In this document: positions 35,601 through 48,500 of the stretch, one piece after another
Numbering within the stretch: the first letter of the stretch is position 1
Layout of the letters: each line of letters opens with the position of its first letter
Source of the DNA: Ceraceosorus guamensis
Taxonomy: Eukaryota; Basidiomycota; Exobasidiomycetes; Ceraceosorales; Ceraceosoraceae
Assembly (NCBI RefSeq): GCF_003144195.1
Contig: NW_020289997.1
Coordinates: forward strand, 248,001-312,000
Direction of reading: 5' to 3'
Length of the DNA: 64,000 nucleotides
Made by a program: the position numbers and the translations under genes
The notes under the pieces: model-generated
Database searches by the model: none
What the model was told of the DNA's origin: nothing
Seen by the model: the letters and a program-made list of their open reading frames with translations, nothing else

Positions 35601-37419
35601 ATATGGATCTACGAAGCAGTCTCCTCGCAACACGCGCGGCCGAGGATCAAGCCGACCGTATGAGCAGGGCGCTGATGTTCGCGCACGTTTGCAAGGCCAT
35701 TCGCGTCACAACTCCACCGCCTCCTCGCAGCAAGCCGGGGAGCCGTTTCCGACATTTGAGGCACGTCCCTTGGCGTTGGGGTCTTCCTTCCAAGATTCAC
35801 GCAGAGCTGCTGACGACACGATGCGAAAGGCTCGTGCTCAGCTTGCTTCCGCTTCTAATCGCATCAGCGGCGTCACATCTCCAACCTTAGCTTTCGCTGG
35901 ATACCGCAGACCAGATTCTGGCTCAGTGCGCGACTGGACGACTGATGTAGGCGCCGCGCGCTCGGCGAGTCGCGCGAGCAACGCTAGCTTGGGACTCAGC
36001 TCCACGCTTCTAGCACGAAGTCTTGCTCGCATGGGAGATGGTCGTGGCACTTCGTCTGCGCGTCAAGGCTCACAAGAAGGCAATGATAGCTTCACAGGCG
36101 ATCAGCTCCGAGGCCTTGCTTCGCCTGCTCCGTCGACGCTGAGCGCCATGCAGCGACGTCATGCGCTGGAGCGCGACAGCTTGATGGACATGCTCGATCG
36201 TTCTCGGCAGGAAGGCGCCGAGCTTCGGATCCAAAATGAGCAGCTTAGGGGAGATTTGCACCAGGAAGTCACGCGAGTCTTGGAGTTGGAGCGCAATTTG
36301 GAGCGTGCCGCGCAAAGAGAAGGCGACCAGGAAATCAGGATTCAAAGTCTCGAGGACGAGCTCGCAAAGGAGCGACAAGATCGTGTCAGAATCAGCGAGC
36401 TGCTAGAAAACGTTCAACAGGCTCTGGACTCCGCCGCCAACGCTCGAGAGGCGAGCAGCGCCTTCAGCCCGACCGCGAGCTCAATGAGCATCGTGCAAGA
36501 GGATCTTCAGCCAATTTCTCACCGCGTCTTTGACAACCCTAGCGTCCTTGCACCAGGACCACCGATCGACCACGAGGATAGCTTGCTTCGCCGGCAAGGC
36601 TTCACTTCCAGCGCCCAATTTGACAGCCGCGGCTCTAATGGACGTCCTTCGTCTACGGTGCCTTCTAGTGAAGCAGAAGTGCCCCACATCAGCAGGTCGA
36701 ACAAGTCCCCCAGTCTGGAGTCCATGCCCAGCGCGCTAGGTCTGGCCGTTCGAGAGCATGAGATGACATGGTCGCTCGAGGACGAGGAGCCTTTGGAAGG
36801 AGCCTTCAGCGACGCCGACGAAGAACGGTTGACAGGGGATGGGAATGGTAGTGGACGACCATCCAGCTTCCGCAGGCGTGCCCCTGGCCAGGACCGCCAG
36901 GCTTCTTTGGGCTCAATAAGCTCCAATGGCAAGCTCGCCGCTCCGGTCGCTCGGCGCCCTGGCCAAGGCGACGCGCTGGTGAAAGCGCTTACCCACGGCT
37001 CACCGTCGTCACCTCGCACGAGCTATCAGCCTAGCAAGCGGACGACTCTGCCTGCCTCTTTATCAGGCCCCTCGATCCCGGCATCTTCAAGCGGCACTAC
37101 GGTGCAAGGCGCAGGTCTTTCAAGCTCAGCGACCGTCTCGGCATTGCCCCAGAGCAACAGTCGACGTTCAGGCCTAGCAGAGCGCTTTGGGTATAAAGGA
37201 CCTGTCTCGACCGTCAGTCCTCGGCAGTCGATGCAGCAACCCTCCACGCGCTCCCCCACCACGCGCAAAGTCTCCGCCGTTTCGGCCAACAGCAGGTTTA
37301 CGGGCACAAGCGGTGGTGACACAAGCTGGACAGCACGCTCGTCGACACCGGACAATTTGGATTATGACCCTATGCGTCTCACCGCTGCGCAAAGCCGGCT
37401 GCTGGACGACTCGCATTGA
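29692..37419 (+). CDS. Very large, mostly disordered Ser/Arg-rich protein with a C-terminal coiled coil
   Basis: Three exons (29692-31135, 31226-32879, 32958-37419) join in phase across 90- and 78-base introns to give 2,519 residues. Almost the whole protein is low-complexity, rich in Ser, Arg, Pro, Gly and Gln, with many RxxS and SP sites that would suit phosphorylation. A Gln-rich tract lies at about residues 212-236 (CAG repeats, 30327-30399). One clear structured part is a coiled coil at about 2095-2200 (heptad-like leucines around RHALERDSLMDML and LELERNLERAAQ), which could dimerise the protein. No catalytic motif, zinc finger or membrane helix was seen. The composition recalls fungal polarity, septation or spindle-pole scaffolds, but that is only a guess. 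The GTG at 29689 is not used; ATG 29692 starts MAAGASYSSL. Two separate genes cannot be fully excluded, though the joins are clean. Confidence 0.75.
30327..30399 (+). repeat. Interrupted CAG repeat coding for polyglutamine
   Basis: CAG-rich tract inside the giant protein, interrupted by CTT, GCG, CAT and CCA codons. It encodes a Gln tract with His, Pro and Tyr interruptions and could vary in length between strains. Confidence 0.85.
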
Positions 37420-37648
37420 CGTGGCATTGTACTACATCTCTTACCCCTTCTGACTTTCATTGGATCATTCTTGGTTGTGCAACATTGCTGCTGTCCTCTT
37501 TCACATCAGATTTGTCGACACTCCGCGTCAATCATCGCGAGAAATCTCATCCAATTGCGTTTGTCTGTTCAAGCTTGATGATTGATTCCAATGATCAGGC
37601 TCTCTCTCTCACGCCCGTTGTGCGGCAGACATGCTCTTGACGAATATT

Positions 37649-38333
37649 TCATGCCCCTTGTCTGCCTCGAGGTGCGGCGGGAATGACCTCGTCTGGCTTG
37701 AGACCATGGTCCTCCCGCCAAGATTTGAGGACGGTGTCCTGTTCCAACATCGCGTCGAATCAGAAAGTCGGGCAGACGTTTACGCAGGCTCTGGAGGGAG
37801 CTCGAAGGACTCACAGCTGTGCGAAAGGCAGCCATACCAGCTGGCATTCCAGAATAGCTAAGTGCGACGATTCAGCGCCCGTGTGAGCACCGACACGACG
37901 AGGCGCGCTACTAGCAAGCAGCACTCAAAGCAGAGCCCCACGCGCTCTTCCACGTACCCACTCACATGGTCGCCTGAATCAGAGCTTCCTGAATCTCCTT
38001 CTCCCCCAATCCATTGTTTAGAGCGCCTCTGACATGACCAGCCAGCTCGTTTTGCTTGTCCAAAGCAGTGAGCATACCAATGTTGAGCAAGGACCTATCC
38101 CTAGGCGATAAACCCTCTCTACCCCAGACGGCGCCCCAAGCGTGCGTTGTGGCAAAGTCTTGAATGGCCAAAGAGAAGGGCGAGGCGGATGATAGGGCGC
38201 GATCGACGAATGTGGAGCCCATCACTTCTCGTCTGTTCGACTCGCCCTTGCGGTGAAGTTCGGCTTGCGTGTCCTGAGCGTTGATGCCCTTTGCGAGAGA
38301 AGAGCTGCTGCTGCTGCTGGTCTTTCCTGACAT
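37649..38333 (-). CDS. Carboxymuconolactone decarboxylase-family protein
   Basis: Minus-strand exons 38333-37966, 37857-37815 (43 bases) and 37738-37649 give 166 residues. After a Ser run, the family body reads LSPRDRSLLNIGMLTAL, ELAGHVRGALNNG and EIQEALIQATIYSGMPAGMAAF, ending in WREDHGLKPDEV. These fit the alpha-helical CMD fold (Pfam CMD), a family that includes gamma-carboxymuconolactone decarboxylase of the protocatechuate branch and many uncharacterised relatives. The AhpD-type CxxC motif is absent, so a peroxidase-coupled role is unlikely. An upstream ATG at 38420 would add 29 residues; ATG 38333 (MSGKTSS) is preferred because the extra part has no similarity. The stop lies 229 bases from the end of the giant gene, in convergent orientation. 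Confidence 0.85.
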
Positions 38334-39386
38334 TTTGCCTATTCTGTAAGCGCAAGCGCTGTCGCAGGGGAGCTGATAGCAGTGCAAAAGCGGCCGTCTT
38401 CGAGTCGTGAACAGCTTCAATGACTTGCAAAGATCCTCGCGTGGGAACGAAGAGCGATAGTGTCCAAGAAGTCACGAGTGGAGGAAAAAGTCATGAGGCG
38501 ACGATTGACAGGTGTAGGGGCATATGCAATCACGAATCCAATCTCACCCACTCACGGCGTCGGCGCCCAGCTAGCTAGCTGCACACGCCAAAAAGGCGCA
38601 GGGGGGGAAGCTATATACAGAGCTCGGCGGCGGCCGCACCGGCCGGTCGAGCGCATCTGATAGCCTGCGCACCGTCAAAAACGCCAGATCCATGCTTCAT
38701 ATGCCGGCTCAAAAAGACGCGCACGCGTAACGCTGACGCCTGATCAACGTCATTCGCCTGCGGTAGTGCTCGATGAAGATATGGCGAGGGCGGGGCTGTC
38801 CACGGCGTTCGCCATTCACATTGCGAAGCGCTGGCCCGCCACGCCCGCAAGCTGAATGACGCAAAACAAAGCCGGATTGAGGGTGGGCACCAAACCCCTG
38901 ACCAAAGCATGTACCGCACACGAGGTAGCACATACTCGCGCCGCCACTACACCCACCGCGACTTGCGACTTGATCTGACCATCTTCACTTCACACACCTC
39001 ACGCAAGAGTAGGACAGACGGTATTGAGGTTGAACGAACAGCACGATGCGCCAGGCTTCGGCCGTGTGTGGGAAATGGCATTCCAGGTGAGTGAAGAAGC
39101 AGCAAAGGGAAGACGAGGCACTAAAAAGACGGCAAGTAACAAGAAACGACTGTTGGGAAGAGGTCTGGAAGCCGAACAATCAGAGCCGGATGAGGAGTTG
39201 CAGAGAAGGTCTTGCGTGTGCGCAATGCCAAAAGCTCTGCGGATGGGGAGATGGGGGGAGAGTGACGGGGGCCGAGAGGCCTTGCCCTCGAATACTTGAT
39301 CAAGAGGGTGACCGTGTATCAAGCACAGTAGATGACATGACAACGCTGGATTAGGCGAGCAGAAAGGATAGACGAGGCGATTGCGC
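38334..39386. other. Spacer between CMD-family and GH128 genes
   Basis: About 1.05 kb containing the CMD-family promoter and the 3' region of the GH128 gene, both on minus. A GAAGTCACGAGTGGAG word near 38468-38483 repeats one near 2168. No gene supported. Confidence 0.5.
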
Positions 39387-40637
39387 TTAGTCGGTGTCCT
39401 CATCCTCATCCTCGCCTTCGATCTTGTCTTCGGCGTCCTTCATGACGTCGTCATCGTCGGTGGTCTTGGCGAGCATAGCCTCGAGGCGCTGGCAGTGCTC
39501 GTCGCATTCGACCTCGTCGCCATCGTAAGCGTCAGCCAGGTCTTTGTCCTCGGCGTCGACATCGGCGTGGTAAGCATCGATGTCGGCTTCGGCAGTCACA
39601 TTCTCCGCACGAGCTTGCATGCGAGCAGCAAGCTTGGCGTGGTTACGTCTCATGGCCGGCGAGTGCTCGGAGCGGTGCTCCAGGGGAGACGAAGGCAGAC
39701 CGGCAGCATCACGACGAGACTTGCCTCCATTGCCGGCGTACAGCCACCAGTGGGCAATGTCGCGCAGACCGCCAGAGGAAGAGAAGAACGCGTTCTTGTT
39801 GGTGACGAAACCATCGGGCGGCTTGTTGATGGCGAACCCACCGAGCCAGAAGGAGCGCTTGACGTAAGATTGAGAGTCGAGGAAGTTCTGGGCTTGGACG
39901 AGGTACGACTTGATCTCGGCTGCGGAAGGCTTGGAGGATGCGGTGACACCGTATTCGGTAACCCAGATCCTGTTGGAGCGAGCCAGAAAGACAAAAGCAA
40001 CCGTCAGTGCTTACCATCAACAGGATTCTGCGACGCGTCGCAATACGCACTTGAGACCGTAACGCTTACGGCATTTCTTGACGTAAGACTTGAGTTGGTT
40101 GAGACCACGCTGTCCCTTGGGTGTGTAAGAGTGGATGGCCATGAAGTCGGGACCCTTGGTGCCCTTCTTCTTGAGCTGCTTCATGAAGGTGTCCATCCAG
40201 TCGAGATCGTAGACAATCTGAGGGGTGGAGACCTTGACGCCCTTCTTTTGCCAGGGCACAATCTCTCTCATCCAAAGGTCGGCGGCGTAGTAGGGGTCCA
40301 TGTTGGCTTGGCCCTTGACATCGGGCTCGTTGAAAGTCAACAGACGCCTGGGAAGCTTCTTTCGCATCTCCTTCTTGCGTGCTGCCCACTTTGCACCGTA
40401 CTTCTTCTCATCCCACATGGTAGGCACGTACTCGATGTCGCCTGGGTATTCGTGAACGATGCCGTCTTGCCAGTGGTGGTAGCATTCCAGCTTTCCCTTG
40501 GCGATGGTGCGGGACCATCTGCTGTCGAAGCCATGGGGAACGCAACGTCTGTTTCTAGCCTCGGTGGGCTGCGACAGTAGCACGAGGACGGCTGGCAGCA
40601 GAGCTGCGAGGGCCGAGATGGCCAGAGTGAAACGCAT
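39387..40637 (-). CDS. Secreted GH128-type beta-1,3-glucanase (Asl1-like) with an acidic tail
   Basis: Two minus-strand exons (40637-40051, 39969-39387) give 389 residues. A signal peptide (LAISALAALLPAVLVLL) is followed by the Asl1-like glycosyl hydrolase core. LTFNEPD carries the likely acid/base glutamate (Glu104) and WVTEYG the likely nucleophile (Glu201); the intron lies just before the latter, with a GTGCGT donor. Other core marks are IHSYTPKG and HWWLYAGNG. GH128 enzymes cut beta-1,3-glucan in the fungal wall, in remodelling or in growth on glucan. After the core ends near residue 290, about 100 residues follow that become strongly acidic (EDEDEDTD at the end), with two closely spaced cysteines. 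Such a tail is unusual for this family and might tether the enzyme through charge. Confidence 0.88.
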
Positions 40638-41369
40638 CCTGGGTCAGATCAAGAAGCGAGCTGTAGGGTTGTTTTTGTAGGATTCGACCGAAGCGAGTCG
40701 AGCTATAGATTTCCTCTGTGGATAGAGGATGTGCGTTGTTCTGAGCGAATGTGTGTATAGAGACAGCTTTGCTCCTCGAATGGTTATTGTTGGACAGGTT
40801 TGAATTGTGCGTGAAGAATGCGAGTGTATGCTGATTGGACTGGGTTGAAATGTAGAAAGTCGTCTGGGAGATGAGTCCTAGCTGACTTGCACAGCAAACC
40901 AACCAACGAGTGAGCTCGTGAAACCTGAAAGGGGAAGGGGAGCAAGACAGGAGAGATGTCGAGAATGAGGGAGCAAGGAGATGGAGGGATGGGGATCGAG
41001 TTTGTGAGAAGAGCCAGCAGGCGGTGATGCGGCAAGGATGAACTGATGGGCGCACGAGTGGGCCAGCGGGCGGGGCGCATGAGGGAGGCCAACGTTCCAG
41101 AGGGGCACTGCGCTACACTCATCAACTCGCACCTCAGCTACTACGGGAGCACTTTGTGACCGACCGCTGCAACGCAACGCAAGACTTGTGCATGCTGCTG
41201 TGTGCGCCTTTGCCGTCGAGTCAAGAATGACATGTTTGGTCCTTTTGCGCTGGATTTGCGCTGCAATGCAAGCGCACGGGACCCTCAGCAGTCAAAAGTG
41301 CTTGCCATGCACGACGCGCCACGCTCGGATTCTGCTGACGATGCACATGTGTTCGCGCAAGAGCTATAG

Positions 41370-41373
<4 letters not shown>

Positions 41374-41413
<40 letters not shown>
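41374..41413. repeat. (CGCA)10 microsatellite
   Basis: Ten uninterrupted CGCA units, immediately followed by CTCACAC. It lies far from any recognised gene. Confidence 0.95.
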
Positions 41414-42970
41414 CTCACACTCGATCGACCGCGCGCCATTTGGCAAGGGCCAGCAACTTAGCCAAGACAAAAGAGGGGCGCAGGGGCTGATGCACTGGGG
41501 CCGGGCAGCAGCTGGGCAGAATCGAAGAACGTGCTCGCCGCGTACATATCCCCTTTCCCCTATAGCTGGCTGGTCTTGCGCGCTCATGCAATCACATGCA
41601 ATGCTCGCTGCAGCTTTCTCTTGCAGTGGCGCTAGAGCAATTAGATGCAGCAGTGGGGCACGCGGGAGCTGTGTCAGACAAGAGCGAGCTGATGCGTGAG
41701 AGCGCCTGCCGGCGCGGAGAGTGAAGCCAGCAGCAGCGCAAGGCTCGACAATCAAGTCAAAAGTATAGTGAACTTGTGAACGCGTGTGCCCAAATCGAGC
41801 CATTCCTCGATCGAGGCGACGCGGCGAGGGCGCGCGTGCGTGCTATGTGTGCCACATCTGTTCCAGAGCAAGCCACATTTGTATAGGCGTTGCTGCTCAG
41901 AAGAAGATTGAAAAGGCAGACAACATAGCTGAGCCGTGGTAAGCTGGTCACAGCGGCGACTCTGGTATAGCTTCCGTAATAGTCCAGAGGTCTTGTTCTT
42001 CAGCATCACGCGCTGACGCCGTGAGTCCTCATATTCGTCTTTGTCCACAGCAAAGGTCATGCAGGCGCACATCAGCAGTGCCAAGTGGCGCGGAGCGGCT
42101 GCTTTCTGCATGGCGCATTCAAGATTGGTGAGCCATGGTCTACTTGCCGCTTGTATACAACACATGAATACAGCTTGTCCGCCCATTCAAGACTGTTGTG
42201 GACCACCTCATGCATTCAATCAAAGCTCATATGAATTTCTCGGACACTTTAAGGCCAGATCATGACAGGATCAATTCAATTCTTGCATGATTGTCGTCCA
42301 AATTGCGGATCTGCGTTTGCGCTGCGCGCCTCGGCGGAAGGAGGACGCGTGTGTGTTCCGCAGGGCACCTCGGACCCATCCGCATCAGCGCCGCCCAGCG
42401 TATGCAGCAGCTATATAGCTGTCCTCCGCTTCATTGTTACATTCAGATTGAACAATAGCGATACCGCGGCGTAGTGTATCTATGCATAGGCATCTATAGA
42501 CAGAGCTTTCTCGATTGTGATTTTGATTGGAGAACCTTTAGGCCGGTTCGCTCTGACAGCATGCAGTCACCGAATCTCACACTCCCTGTGACTTGGAGTG
42601 TTGAGTCGCTCGCAGATGCACAACTGCACCCGGCCAGCGCAAATGGTGCGTTCGTGCCAAGCCAAGTCCTGGTGCTGCTGCTGCTGATTTGTGATTCTGT
42701 CATGCGCGCCAAAAGCTTCTCGGCGCTTAGTCGTAGGGCCAAGAATCAGGAATCTTAAGCGTCGCGTCAGGCTCGCGCCTTAGCCGCAGCCGTGACGTGT
42801 GCTGAAGCTGATGATAAGTGCGATGCACAAAAGGAATCAAGAGTCACGAGTACTGCTGTAGTACAGTATCGAGCAAAATTCGCGGCGACTCGCGAGCGGT
42901 GTTGCATGAACATCGAACTCAACGAGAGCGGGCAGGAACAGCAAAGCATCAGAACAACACAAAATGTTAT

Positions 42971-42991
42971 GCTGCTGCTGCTGCTGCTGCT
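42971..42991. repeat. (GCT)7 trinucleotide run
   Basis: Seven GCT units in an intergenic region, not inside a supported coding frame. Confidence 0.85.
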
Positions 42992-45553
42992 CCTCATTAC
43001 CCGAGTAAAGGCATACAAGCTAGGGGCTGCATCACAATTTGTCACTCATTCGAATCTATGCGCCAGCATAATCGGCGCTGCTGTGCATGCGCATCGCATA
43101 TCCTCTCTTCCGCCCATTCTTCCCTTCTTCCGCATTAGAGCGCAGATCTTTCTGGAGTTGACTTGTTTGCGGCGGGACGGGCGACCTGCGTCAAACTCCG
43201 CTTTTAGCGCACCTTTCGCGCATCGCGCTATAGAGAGGTGCGACCGCGCTGCTCTCGAGACAAGATCGCCCATGCACACTCTTACAAACAGAGACCGCGC
43301 CTTGCTGCATGCCCAACCGGCTCGAGCGCAGTCAGGGGCCCCAAAGACACGCACGTTGTAAGGCTGAGCATGACGCTGGCCGGAGCGGGGAGATCGACGA
43401 TGAAATTAAAAAGATCAGCACTCACGACTCGCGATCTTGACGCGGACCCGCTCGCTTGGTGAGATGGGGGCGCGGAGAAAGGCAGGCAGGCTGGTAGGCG
43501 CGCTCACAACACATCAGCTAAATGCTGCACGTAGATGCCGTCGCCAAGAAGCGCTGTGTACGGTGTACGTTTGAAACTTGCGCCCCGCTGTTGTCATTCG
43601 CGGTGCGCGTCAGGCAAGGAGTCGCTTGGCAGGGACGCGCACAAAGCTTGGCTCGCAGCCGGATCGCAATCGCCATGCAATGTTTCGCTTCGAGAAGCTC
43701 TCACCATTCTGAGTGGGCGGCAGGCAGACGCGAATAATAAAGGGACCCCATTCTCGGCGGAGTGCTCGATCTGAATCATGGTCTGAGAAAACAGGAACAG
43801 GTCCCTTTCTTGTGGGGTTTCTCCGCTTTCCGCCCCGCGCTATCACGAAAGTCAATTGAAGGGTATAGCGAACCAGCGGCCTCTGCTCGGCGCCAACAAG
43901 TGCTCAGAGGGGAGAGAACCAATGGATGCTGATGGCCTTTGACTTGATTGCGCGCCGTATTGTAAGCGGAAGCAATGGTCCGCACAACCATGTTGAATGC
44001 AGCATTCTTGATTGTTGAGTCTGACTCAGCTACGGACTGCTCTTGAAGCGCTTCCTGTTGCGATCGCTTCGCGTCGGTTCGAGGCCCGCGCAGGTGCTAA
44101 ATTGACTGCGCGATCTTTTCTTAGGAAGCATCCTTGCCGAACGTCGGTCGGGTCGGAGTTGGTTGATTGGTAGATTTCACCACGTCCTTGACCGGCCGCC
44201 GCTATACGATCCGGTCGATCGTGCTGATTGATGATGACTAACCATCTCCTCCCAGCAAGCAACATGTCTCTCTCAGAACGTCTCGCCATCATGGGCGATC
44301 CGCCTCTCAAACGGCAAGGCCGACGCTTTCATAAATTGCGACAGGGACAGGGTCAGGGTCAGATTTCGGCGATGACGAAGGCCCTGCTGGGAGTCAGTCG
44401 CTCGAGAGCTGTGTGCTTAGAGTCGGCGTGGTGGCATTGGGCAACGCGCAAGACATACAGTACCCCCAAGACGACGATGGCTCAGCCAGACAATTGCACG
44501 ATCATATCGCTCGTGGGAGGCGCCAGGACAGCAGAGTGACGATAATGCTACCGTTCAGAGCTTCTCATGCCGTTGCGGAAGGATCTACGAGATCAGCCGT
44601 CGTCGTCACTCGTCACTCTTTTCACATTCCGCAAAGCCGCCTTGCCTTATTGCCGCGCTTTGCGGCGCGATGCGATGCGGCGCGGTGCGGGCGTGGGCGT
44701 GGGCGTGGGCGTAACGCGTGTGCAGGAAGGAGAGGCCATCCAAGAATGGCAAGTCTCTTTGACAAGCCACTCGTGACTCCATCGAGGTTCGATTGGCCGC
44801 CATGCAAATGTCGAGTCGCGGTCGAAATCGTAATTGGAATTGCGTCCATCTATTGCGAGAAAAAAAAAGCGGCTCGATGGTAAGACTCGACGGACTCCGG
44901 CGCACTGACCTTTGCCTTGCCTTTTCCGCCAATAGCGTCCTCGTCACGCACGGGCACGAGCAGATTGAAATTTCGAAGGCGCTCATTCCTTGCGCAAGGG
45001 CAGCAGCGGCGAGGTGATATGACGCGTCGGCTAGACCGCACAAGGGATTGAGTGTGCGAGATGGATACCGCGCTCAAGTCAAGCCTAGCTCGCCCGGCAA
45101 TCTCGCAGATCTGCAGCTATATCATGAACCCTGAAAGCATCTCAAATCTTTCTTCTGCAAAGCTCCTCTTCCTCCGACGGCGTCGCTCTGCTGCGAATGT
45201 GTAGCAGCGACATTCGTGATTGACTCTGTCCTGTCCTGACGCCGCGCCGACTCGGCGATTGCTCGGGGCACTCGCAGATTGACTGAGGCGCAATCTGCCT
45301 GGGTTGTGCAGTCCTCATACTCACGATCAGACTCACGCTATCATTGCCTATTGACAATAGCATGCATGGATGAGAGGAGGTGTCGATTCAAAAGTCGAAC
45401 AAGCATGAGAGGAGGAGACCAGGCAAGCGAAATGAAAAAGAGACCATAAGATAATCGAATAATGAAACGCGTCTTGCGTGTATAATAAGAGCGAAAACGA
45501 AACATGTGTAGAGATGTGTGTGGCGCAGGTCCGTCGATGTGCAAGTCGGAGCT

Positions 45554-48500
45554 CTATTTGGAGATGAAGCGGATGGTGGCCATGTAACCAACGACGGCGA
45601 GGAAGACCATGACTCCAATGATACCAAAGAACCAAGCCAGCGTTCCTTGATCCTGACCAGGCACGTTCACGTTCATACCCCACAAACCCGTGATGATGTT
45701 CATTGGCACAATTACGGTACCGAGCGCCGTCAACTTGCTCAGGACGTCGTTGATCTGATTGTTGGCGTCGGTCATCTCGATGGAGATCTGTGCCAAGTAA
45801 TTGGAGTGACTTCTCGAAAGAATCTTTTCGTAGTGGTTCAAATTCTGGGTCATGGTGATCAAATGGTCTTGAATGTCGGAGAGGTACAATCCAATGTCGC
45901 TCTTGGGCGCGACGGACCAGTTTTCGTTGCAACGTTTGGCAAGCCCTTTCACGACGTCCGCCTTGTTGCCCATGAGGCGTAAGAGACCCATGACTTTCTT
46001 GCGGCAGGTGCCGATTCTCCGGAGCATATCAGACTGCTCGGCTTCCTTGAGAATGAGCACAAGCTCGTCGATGCTGTCCACTTCGTACTCGATGGACTGG
46101 ATGAGGGGGCCGAACGCGTCCGTGATGTCGTCGATGAGGGCATAGCTGATCCAATCCGACGTGACGTTGATGTAGTCCTTGAGTTGCTTGATGCGTCTGC
46201 GAACATTTTGCGGGTGAGGCGTGGCCCTGAAGTGGAATGATAACGTGCCCTCTCTGAACACAATGATGTACATGTTCAGTGGCTCCAGGTACGTCGGACT
46301 GTATGGATCCTGATCGAAGGAGCGGAAGCAGACGAGGTAGTAGTTCCTGTTGTAGAGACGTGCGCGGTCAGCGAAGCATGCGGTGACGTGGCAGTGGACA
46401 AGTCTCACCTGAAGAGCTCAATCTTTTCGCGCGTTTCTTCCATGAGAATATCTTCTGTTGTCAATGGATGAATACCAAACACCTGTGCAGGCACGCGTGT
46501 GTCAGTTCTCCTGCGCGGACCGAGCCGACCAGAAAATGCTCAAAGACTCACCCGACTGAGCAGTTTCATTTCTTGGTCCGTTGGGCATAGCACGTCTAAC
46601 CACCAGGTGTTCGCTTCCGGGTCCTGGTCCATCCTAATCCCACCACCCGGCGCGACCCTCGCAGGCAACATTGCCTGGGAATTGCGAGCGGCGCTAGTCA
46701 TGGTCGGGACTCGTTGAAAAGTGCTTTGATTGCCCGCACTCAATGGAGCTGCGGGCAAGGGACCGGCGCTCAGCTCTGGAGTGTTGCGGCCCGTGGGCGG
46801 CTGTGTGCCACCTTCCATTCTGCCAAGCTGAGCGGCAAGCACGGATGTCTGCCGCAAAGGCCTGGCATCTTTGCCGTTAATGTCCAGCTTGCTGCTGCCG
46901 GTGCCCGTGGCGGAAGCGTTCGCGCCACCGTTCATGCCGACATCATCTCCTTCAGCCGGAGTCTGGTTCCTTGTGACACCTTCGCTGTCTGAAGCAGGGC
47001 TGATGCCGCTAAAGAGCTCTTCGAAGGTTTGTCCAGGAGCAGGGAGCTCAGCCAAATGGCGGGCATGAATGGTGGATGGGAGAGCGTTGGAGTAGAAGGT
47101 AAAGCGGTACGGCTTCTCTGCGGTCGAGCGGGATCCGAACCCTGCGCCGCTACGCCGACGCTGAGCAGCGCTCAATGCACCTCGACCATGTCCATGATCG
47201 AAGTTGGCGCCCATGCTTTGTGAGCGTGGCAACTTTGGAGGCCCATCCCCATCAGGGCCGTCTCCGTTCGGTGAAATGTCGTAAGCGGATGTGTATGAAG
47301 GAACGGGCGGATCGCCGAGCAAAGGCGTCTTTGCATCCTGTGTCTGATTCGCCTGCCGTGCCCGAATGGCATCTTCCGTCATCAGAGCGCCCGACCCCAT
47401 GATGTTCGCAGCACCGCTCACTGTCGTTGCTCGGCCACCTACAGCAGGGGGAGGTGGAGACGTTGCCGACCCCTCGAACAGTGCGAGCTTGCGCTGATAC
47501 TTGCTTCCGCCAGCTGCAGTCTCGGGACCACCTTTGCCTTGTGCTGCGGCGGCGTCCGCTGGTACGAAGCGCCGAGGTCGGCGGCTGTAGAACGTTGCAT
47601 CGTCAGAGTCCGGGCTCGCGCCGTATGCTGTGCTACCATAGTTGTCTGCTCCGCTTTGGGAGCGCATAGCAGCGTGCCGATTGCGCAGGCCTGTGCCAAA
47701 GGTTACTGGAGGGGCTGCGCCAGTCGTCAAGCGCTCGCGCTCCTCCCTAGCAAAGTCTTCTAGGGCAGACAAGTCAAAGTTGAAGGGATACCCTGGAGGT
47801 AGGCGCTGGTCGTCGTGAGGCTCGCAGTGCAGGTCTTCTTCATTCTCAGCCATTCCAGGTGCGTGCGAGTGAGGGCCAAGAGCATGACGCGGGGTCGCAG
47901 CGCTCCCGTCGCGCAAGAGATCCTGCCCTTCGGCGGTGTGAGCGTTGAGCGGGAAGCAGACGTCATCCTCAAGTGCGCTGGGTCTGCGCGACATGGTATG
48001 AGGCGTGCTGACTCCATGATCACCTCGCACATCTGTTGGCGAAAGTCCGGCTACAGGCGGTCCCTCGGTATCGACGAGAGCGGACTCGTCTTGCGCTCGA
48101 AGGCCAGATGGGCTGCGAAGTCCGGATCTAGCAAATGTCCTGGAGCCGCTGCCTCCAAAGGCAAGGCTTCCAGTTGCTTGTAGACGCGAGGGACTGGCTA
48201 CGTACGAGCCAGCATGAGGACCAAAAGCTTGATTCGAGCGATGGTCGATGAAGTGATTCGCCGAGTCGAGCGAAGTGTTTGAGCCATGCCTACGTTGCTG
48301 GTAAAAATGAGCAGCAGCTGCAGCAGCTTCTCGTTGCTCTTGATGTTGTCTGTAAGCAGCAGGAGAGGTTCCGGTGGCAAACGTGTAAGCTCGATGCGGC
48401 GAGGTGCTGTGATGAAGACGCGATGGGTCCAACTGGGTGTCCACCTCCAGAGCGGGCTCGGGTAACTCCGTGTGAGAAGGTCGGCGGGTGCCGTAAGGTA

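Larger units (their letters stand above)
40638..45553. other. Five-kilobase spacer with microsatellites
   Basis: The largest gap in the window. It includes the GH128 promoter and leader (CT-rich on the minus strand to about 41030) and the 3' region of the CorA-like gene. It holds a CGCA microsatellite (41374-41413), a CTG run (42971-42991), a GAGTCACGAG word near 42841 and GTGGGC repeats near 44690-44712. Several open frames of 100-190 codons exist but start without ATG or lack family motifs and plausible exon partners. Confidence 0.45.

Noticed and set aside
42792-43361. 189-codon frame on + in the 5-kb spacer
   Set aside because: It crosses a CTG microsatellite, lacks an ATG at its start and shows no motif or plausible exon neighbours.
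44060-44100. tRNA-like GGTTCGAGGC word
   Set aside because: No consistent stems around it, so not a tRNA.
44264-44365. Possible first exon (MSLSERLAIMGDPPLKRQG) of a small gene
   Set aside because: The peptide looks protein-like, but no downstream exon with a matching phase and motif could be found and the frame soon runs into GGGTCA repeats.
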